Below, piece by piece: positions 15,354 through 17,656 of a DNA stretch of 17,656 bases. Both the position numbers and the translations under genes were made by a program. Each line of letters opens with the position of its first letter. Positions within the stretch are counted from its first letter, which is position 1. The DNA comes from JACJWR01 sp964627505 (GTDB taxonomy: Bacteria; Actinomycetota; Actinomycetes; S36-B12; UBA10799): positions 1-17,656 of the forward strand of contig CAZVKB010000053.1 in NCBI GenBank assembly GCA_964627505.1. Reading direction: 5' to 3'. The notes under the pieces were generated by a model that worked only from the letters and a program-made list of their open reading frames with translations, was not told the origin of the DNA and made no database searches.

Positions 15354-16982
15354 GTGGACATCCAAAAGTCGACAGTCACCAACGACGATCATGCGGCAGA
15401 CCCGTTCCTGATCACCGACCCGGCCCGACTGCGACTCATCCTCGTTGTCGTCGGACTGTCGTTGATGATGGTGGTGTCGGCGGTGAGCGGACTGAACATC
15501 GCGTTGCCAGATGTCGCTCGCGACACCGGCGCCACCCAGAGTCAAATGCAGTGGATCGTGGACTCTTACACCGTCACGCTGGCTGCGCTGCTGTTCACGT
15601 CCGGTGCGATCGGAGACCGATACGGCAGGCGCAGATTGTTGGTGTCGGGGCTGGCACTGTTCGGGCTGGCTGCGCTCGGAGCATTGTTCACGCACGAACC
15701 GTCCTGGCTGATTTTCTACCGAGCGCTGATGGGCGTGGGAGCGGCGATGGTGATGCCGACGACGCTGTCGATCATCACCACGTCCTTCCCGCCAGAGCGG
15801 CGGCCGCGGGCGATCGGCTTGTGGATCGGTATGGCCAGCGGCGGGGCCGTACTCGGGTTGGTGGCCTCTGGACTGCTGCTGGAGTGGTTCTCCTGGAGTT
15901 CGTTCTTCGCGCTCAACATCGTGCTGGCTGTGTTGGCGCTGGTGGGTGCGATCGCCGTCGTTCCCAACTCAGTGGATGCCCACCCACCCAGACTCGATCC
16001 TGTCGGGGGGCTGCTGACGATTCTGGCGGTCGGCGGCATTGTGTTCGCCACCATCGAAGGCCCAGTGCAAGGGTGGGGGTCGTGGATGACGCTCACATCC
16101 TTCGCCATCGGCATCGTTGCCGGCTTCGGTTTCGTGATGTGGGGGCTGAAGACGACTGATCCGTTGCTCGATCCGCGTTTGTTCCGGCTTCGGGGCTACG
16201 CCACGGGCTCGGCGTCGAACTTCATTCAGTTTTTCGCGGCTTTCGGATTCTTCTACATTTCCTCGCAGTACCTGCAGTTTGTGGTGGGACTCTCGCCGCT
16301 GGTGACGGCGTGCGCGATGTTGCCGATGTCCATCGTGGTGATCCCCCTGTCGCGACTGGCACCCGGACTGGCCCTGCGATTCGGCTTCAATCGAGTTGGT
16401 GCACTCGGCCTAGGCGCCATGGCAGCAGGTGTCGCAGTTTTCACTACCCTGCAAGTAGACTTGGACTATTGGGTGTTCCTAGTTGGGCTGGTGATTTTCG
16501 GCGCGGGCATGGCCTTGGCGGGTGGACCGGCGACCACAGCCATCACCTCTGCGCTGCCGCGCGAGAAGCAGGGCATTGCCTCCTCAACCAACGACACCAG
16601 TCGGGAACTCGGCAGTGCACTGGGCATCGCGGTGTTGGGCAGTGTGCTCAACGGCGTGTATCGGGCCAATCTGGAACCCCAGCTCAGCAATGCGCCAGCG
16701 GCCGCGGTGGATGCGGCGACGGCATCGATCGCGGCTGCCCAGGACATGGCTACCCAGCTCTCTGTCGGAGGGGCCGAGTTGGCGGCCGCGGCCGATCAGG
16801 CTTTCGTGGCCGGGACCACGCGGGCATTTGCTGTCGGTGCCGTGGCATTGGCGCTCGGAGCCATATTTGTGCTGTGGCGCGCGCCCCGCCAGGGTGCAGA
16901 TCTGCAGACCGGTGACATGCCACAGGAGGAGACACGTCCCAACGAGCATAATTCGCACCCGCAGGCTGACACACATGACTGA
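15354..16982 (+). CDS. DHA2-family MFS drug:proton antiporter (EmrB/QacA type)
   Basis: 542 aa from the GTG at 15354. The frame stays open back to 15075, but that part is antisense to the small gene and lacks MFS homology, and a -10 box lies 6 nt before this GTG. A short acidic N-terminus is followed by hydrophobic helices consistent with 14 membrane spans. Visible motifs: GLNIALPDVARDTGAT after helix 1, WIVDSYTVTLAALLFTSGAI (67-86), motif A as GDRYGRRRLL (87-96), RALMGVGAAMVMP, and the motif C region GGAVLGLVASGLLLEWFSW. Members export lipophilic or cationic compounds using the proton gradient; the substrate cannot be told. Its stop overlaps by 8 nt the ATG of a decayed Old Yellow Enzyme gene, so it was once the first gene of an MFS-OYE operon. 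Confidence 0.93.
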   Translation: MDIQKSTVTNDDHAADPFLITDPARLRLILVVVGLSLMMVVSAVSGLNIALPDVARDTGATQSQMQWIVDSYTVTLAALLFTSGAIGDRYGRRRLLVSGLALFGLAALGALFTHEPSWLIFYRALMGVGAAMVMPTTLSIITTSFPPERRPRAIGLWIGMASGGAVLGLVASGLLLEWFSWSSFFALNIVLAVLALVGAIAVVPNSVDAHPPRLDPVGGLLTILAVGGIVFATIEGPVQGWGSWMTLTSFAIGIVAGFGFVMWGLKTTDPLLDPRLFRLRGYATGSASNFIQFFAAFGFFYISSQYLQFVVGLSPLVTACAMLPMSIVVIPLSRLAPGLALRFGFNRVGALGLGAMAAGVAVFTTLQVDLDYWVFLVGLVIFGAGMALAGGPATTAITSALPREKQGIASSTNDTSRELGSALGIAVLGSVLNGVYRANLEPQLSNAPAAAVDAATASIAAAQDMATQLSVGGAELAAAADQAFVAGTTRAFAVGAVALALGAIFVLWRAPRQGADLQTGDMPQEETRPNEHNSHPQADTHD

Positions 16983-17060
16983 CCCGTTGCTCACCCCGCT
17001 TGCCACTCTTGGGTACGACCTTGCCCAACCGGATCGTGATGGCACCGCTCACCCGGTCCC
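16975..17060 (+). pseudogene. Old Yellow Enzyme (NADH:flavin oxidoreductase) N-terminal fragment, frameshifted
   Basis: The ATG at 16975 overlaps the end of the MFS gene. It reads MTDPLLTPLATLG, then the match continues one frame over as GTTLPNRIVMAPLTRSR, the N-terminal signature of the OYE family (FMN enzymes reducing activated alkenes and nitro compounds). A single extra G in the GGG run at about 17013-17016 explains the shift; removing it restores one frame. Homology ends at about 17060, leaving roughly 30 of about 360 residues, and a MazF remnant begins at once on the other strand. So the gene is both frameshifted and truncated by a deletion or rearrangement. Short but distinctive match. 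Confidence 0.75.
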
Positions 17061-17067
17061 GGTGTCG

Positions 17068-17396
17068 CTATACGGCGAGGTGCAGTCGCATTGCCTCGTC
17101 GAGGGCCTGCATCAACGGGTTCGGAACCAAACCCACCTGGGGGCCGATGCGTGCAAATGCCACGGCTCTCACCTGCTCGGCTTGGGCTTTCGAAGCGCGG
17201 GGAAGTGACGTGGCTGCCGCCGGCATCAGTACCTGAAATGGAAACACCCGCTGCACGTTGGACGACAACGGGACCACGGTCAGCACTCCGCGCTGCAACT
17301 GGGTCGCGATGGAATTGGCGGCATCGTTGCTGACGATCACGGCGGGGCGACGCTTGTTCGCCTCAGCTCCGCGCGCTCTGCGTCTAGACTGACCAA
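17068..17396 (-). pseudogene. MazF/PemK-type toxin remnant, frameshifted and lacking its N-terminus
   Basis: From about 17370 leftward the minus strand reads GAEANKRRPAVIVSNDAA, then GVLTVVPLSSNVQRVFPFQV, SKAQAEQVRAVAF and LDEAMRLHLAV before the stop at 17068. This is the body and C-terminus of an actinobacterial MazF-family mRNA endonuclease toxin. Upstream, LVSLDAER (17396-17373) matches the normal preceding segment but in another frame. A 2-bp CG duplication in the CGCGCG run (about 17370-17376) accounts for the shift. The first residues (usually MRRGDIW) are missing, with an in-frame stop where they should be. No antitoxin gene lies beside it; the opposite-strand membrane gene and its -10 box occupy that place. 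Not expected to make active toxin. Confidence 0.8.
17385..17390 (+). promoter_or_regulatory. -10 box of the right-edge membrane gene
   Basis: TAGACT, about 32 nt upstream of the ATG at 17422, followed by the ribosome site AGGAGAG (17408-17414). It lies inside the decayed 5' end of the toxin gene. No convincing -35. Confidence 0.4.
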
Positions 17397-17421
17397 GATT
17401 AGATGTCAGGAGAGCTGTGCG

Positions 17422-17656
17422 ATGACCGCTGCCGACGCCCGTTCCCGAGTACCGCAACTGCTCGCTGACGTCCTGGTCGCCGTGCTGGTTACTGTCACAG
17501 CCACTCTGATCACCACCTATGTGGTTCCCTCAACGCAACGGATCTCCCTGGTGTGGCTCGGCGGTGGGGTGATCGCCGGCGTCCTGGCAATCTCGTCGGC
17601 GCGCCCTCATCTGCGCCGTCCTGTTCGTCACCTTCTACACGAGTGTGGGGAGTTGG
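17422..17656 (+). CDS. Membrane protein, N-terminal part (runs off the right edge; possible frameshift)
   Basis: The ATG at 17422 follows AGGAGAG by 7 nt. About 60 residues give two clear membrane segments, DVLVAVLVTVTATLITTYVV and SLVWLGGGVIAGVLAI, with a short loop between. From about 17600 the annotated frame turns hydrophilic and Arg/His-rich (RPHLRRPVRHLLHECGE), while the neighbouring frame reads RALICAVLFVTFYTSVGSW, a natural third membrane helix. That suggests a one-base indel near 17599-17603, or a sequencing error. The layout of short N-terminus plus closely spaced helices suits a sensor kinase or small membrane protein, but no family can be named from this fragment. Confidence 0.6.
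   Translation, partial: MTAADARSRVPQLLADVLVAVLVTVTATLITTYVVPSTQRISLVWLGGGVIAGVLAISSARPHLRRPVRHLLHECGEL

Overview
The window looks like chromosomal DNA of a high-GC Gram-positive bacterium (Actinomycetota). Coding is dense with G/C-rich third positions, GTG starts are used, and several genes start 6-7 nt after a TAnnnT -10 box (leaderless transcripts). Family content fits too: a CbbX/EccA-like AAA+ ATPase, secreted 'AYDSR...GYY' repeats, a lipoprotein with a Ser/Thr/Pro tail, and DUF2252. I cannot place it more precisely. There are no rRNA or tRNA genes, CRISPR arrays or intact insertion sequences.

Layout. 3-1583 (+) is the C-terminal part of cobalamin-dependent methionine synthase (metH), cut by the left edge. 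Converging on it is a long secreted parallel-beta-helix protein with three C-terminal tandem repeats (1659-4298, -). Next is an iron-sulfur photolyase/cryptochrome (4523-5998, -), divergent from a DUF2252 gene (6180-7577, +) that is followed by a SAM methyltransferase (7607-8245, +). A leftward block spans 8405-13490. In transcription order it holds a YbjN/T3SS-chaperone-like gene overlapping an AAA+ ATPase gene by 4 nt, a lipoprotein gene, a 160-bp symmetrical inverted-repeat element, a second YbjN-like gene, and a GH13 alpha-glucosidase overlapping that one by 4 nt. argG (13630-15051, +) diverges from this block. A small unknown gene (15048-15299, -) converges on argG with overlapping stop codons. 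A DHA2-type MFS exporter (15354-16982, +) follows. The right end is decayed: a frameshifted and truncated start of an Old Yellow Enzyme gene abuts a frameshifted MazF toxin remnant on the other strand. Then comes a membrane-protein gene running off the right edge, itself possibly frameshifted.

How the genes relate. Most of the window is a string of independent housekeeping or stress genes (methionine, arginine, DNA repair, drug export, sugar hydrolysis). The most coherent unusual unit is 10144-13490, where two paralogous small chaperone-like proteins are each translationally coupled to a different downstream enzyme (AAA+ remodeler; alpha-glucosidase), with a lipoprotein and a structured repeat between them. 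The right-end decay records loss of an MFS-OYE operon and of a toxin gene, though sequencing errors near a contig end could explain part of it.
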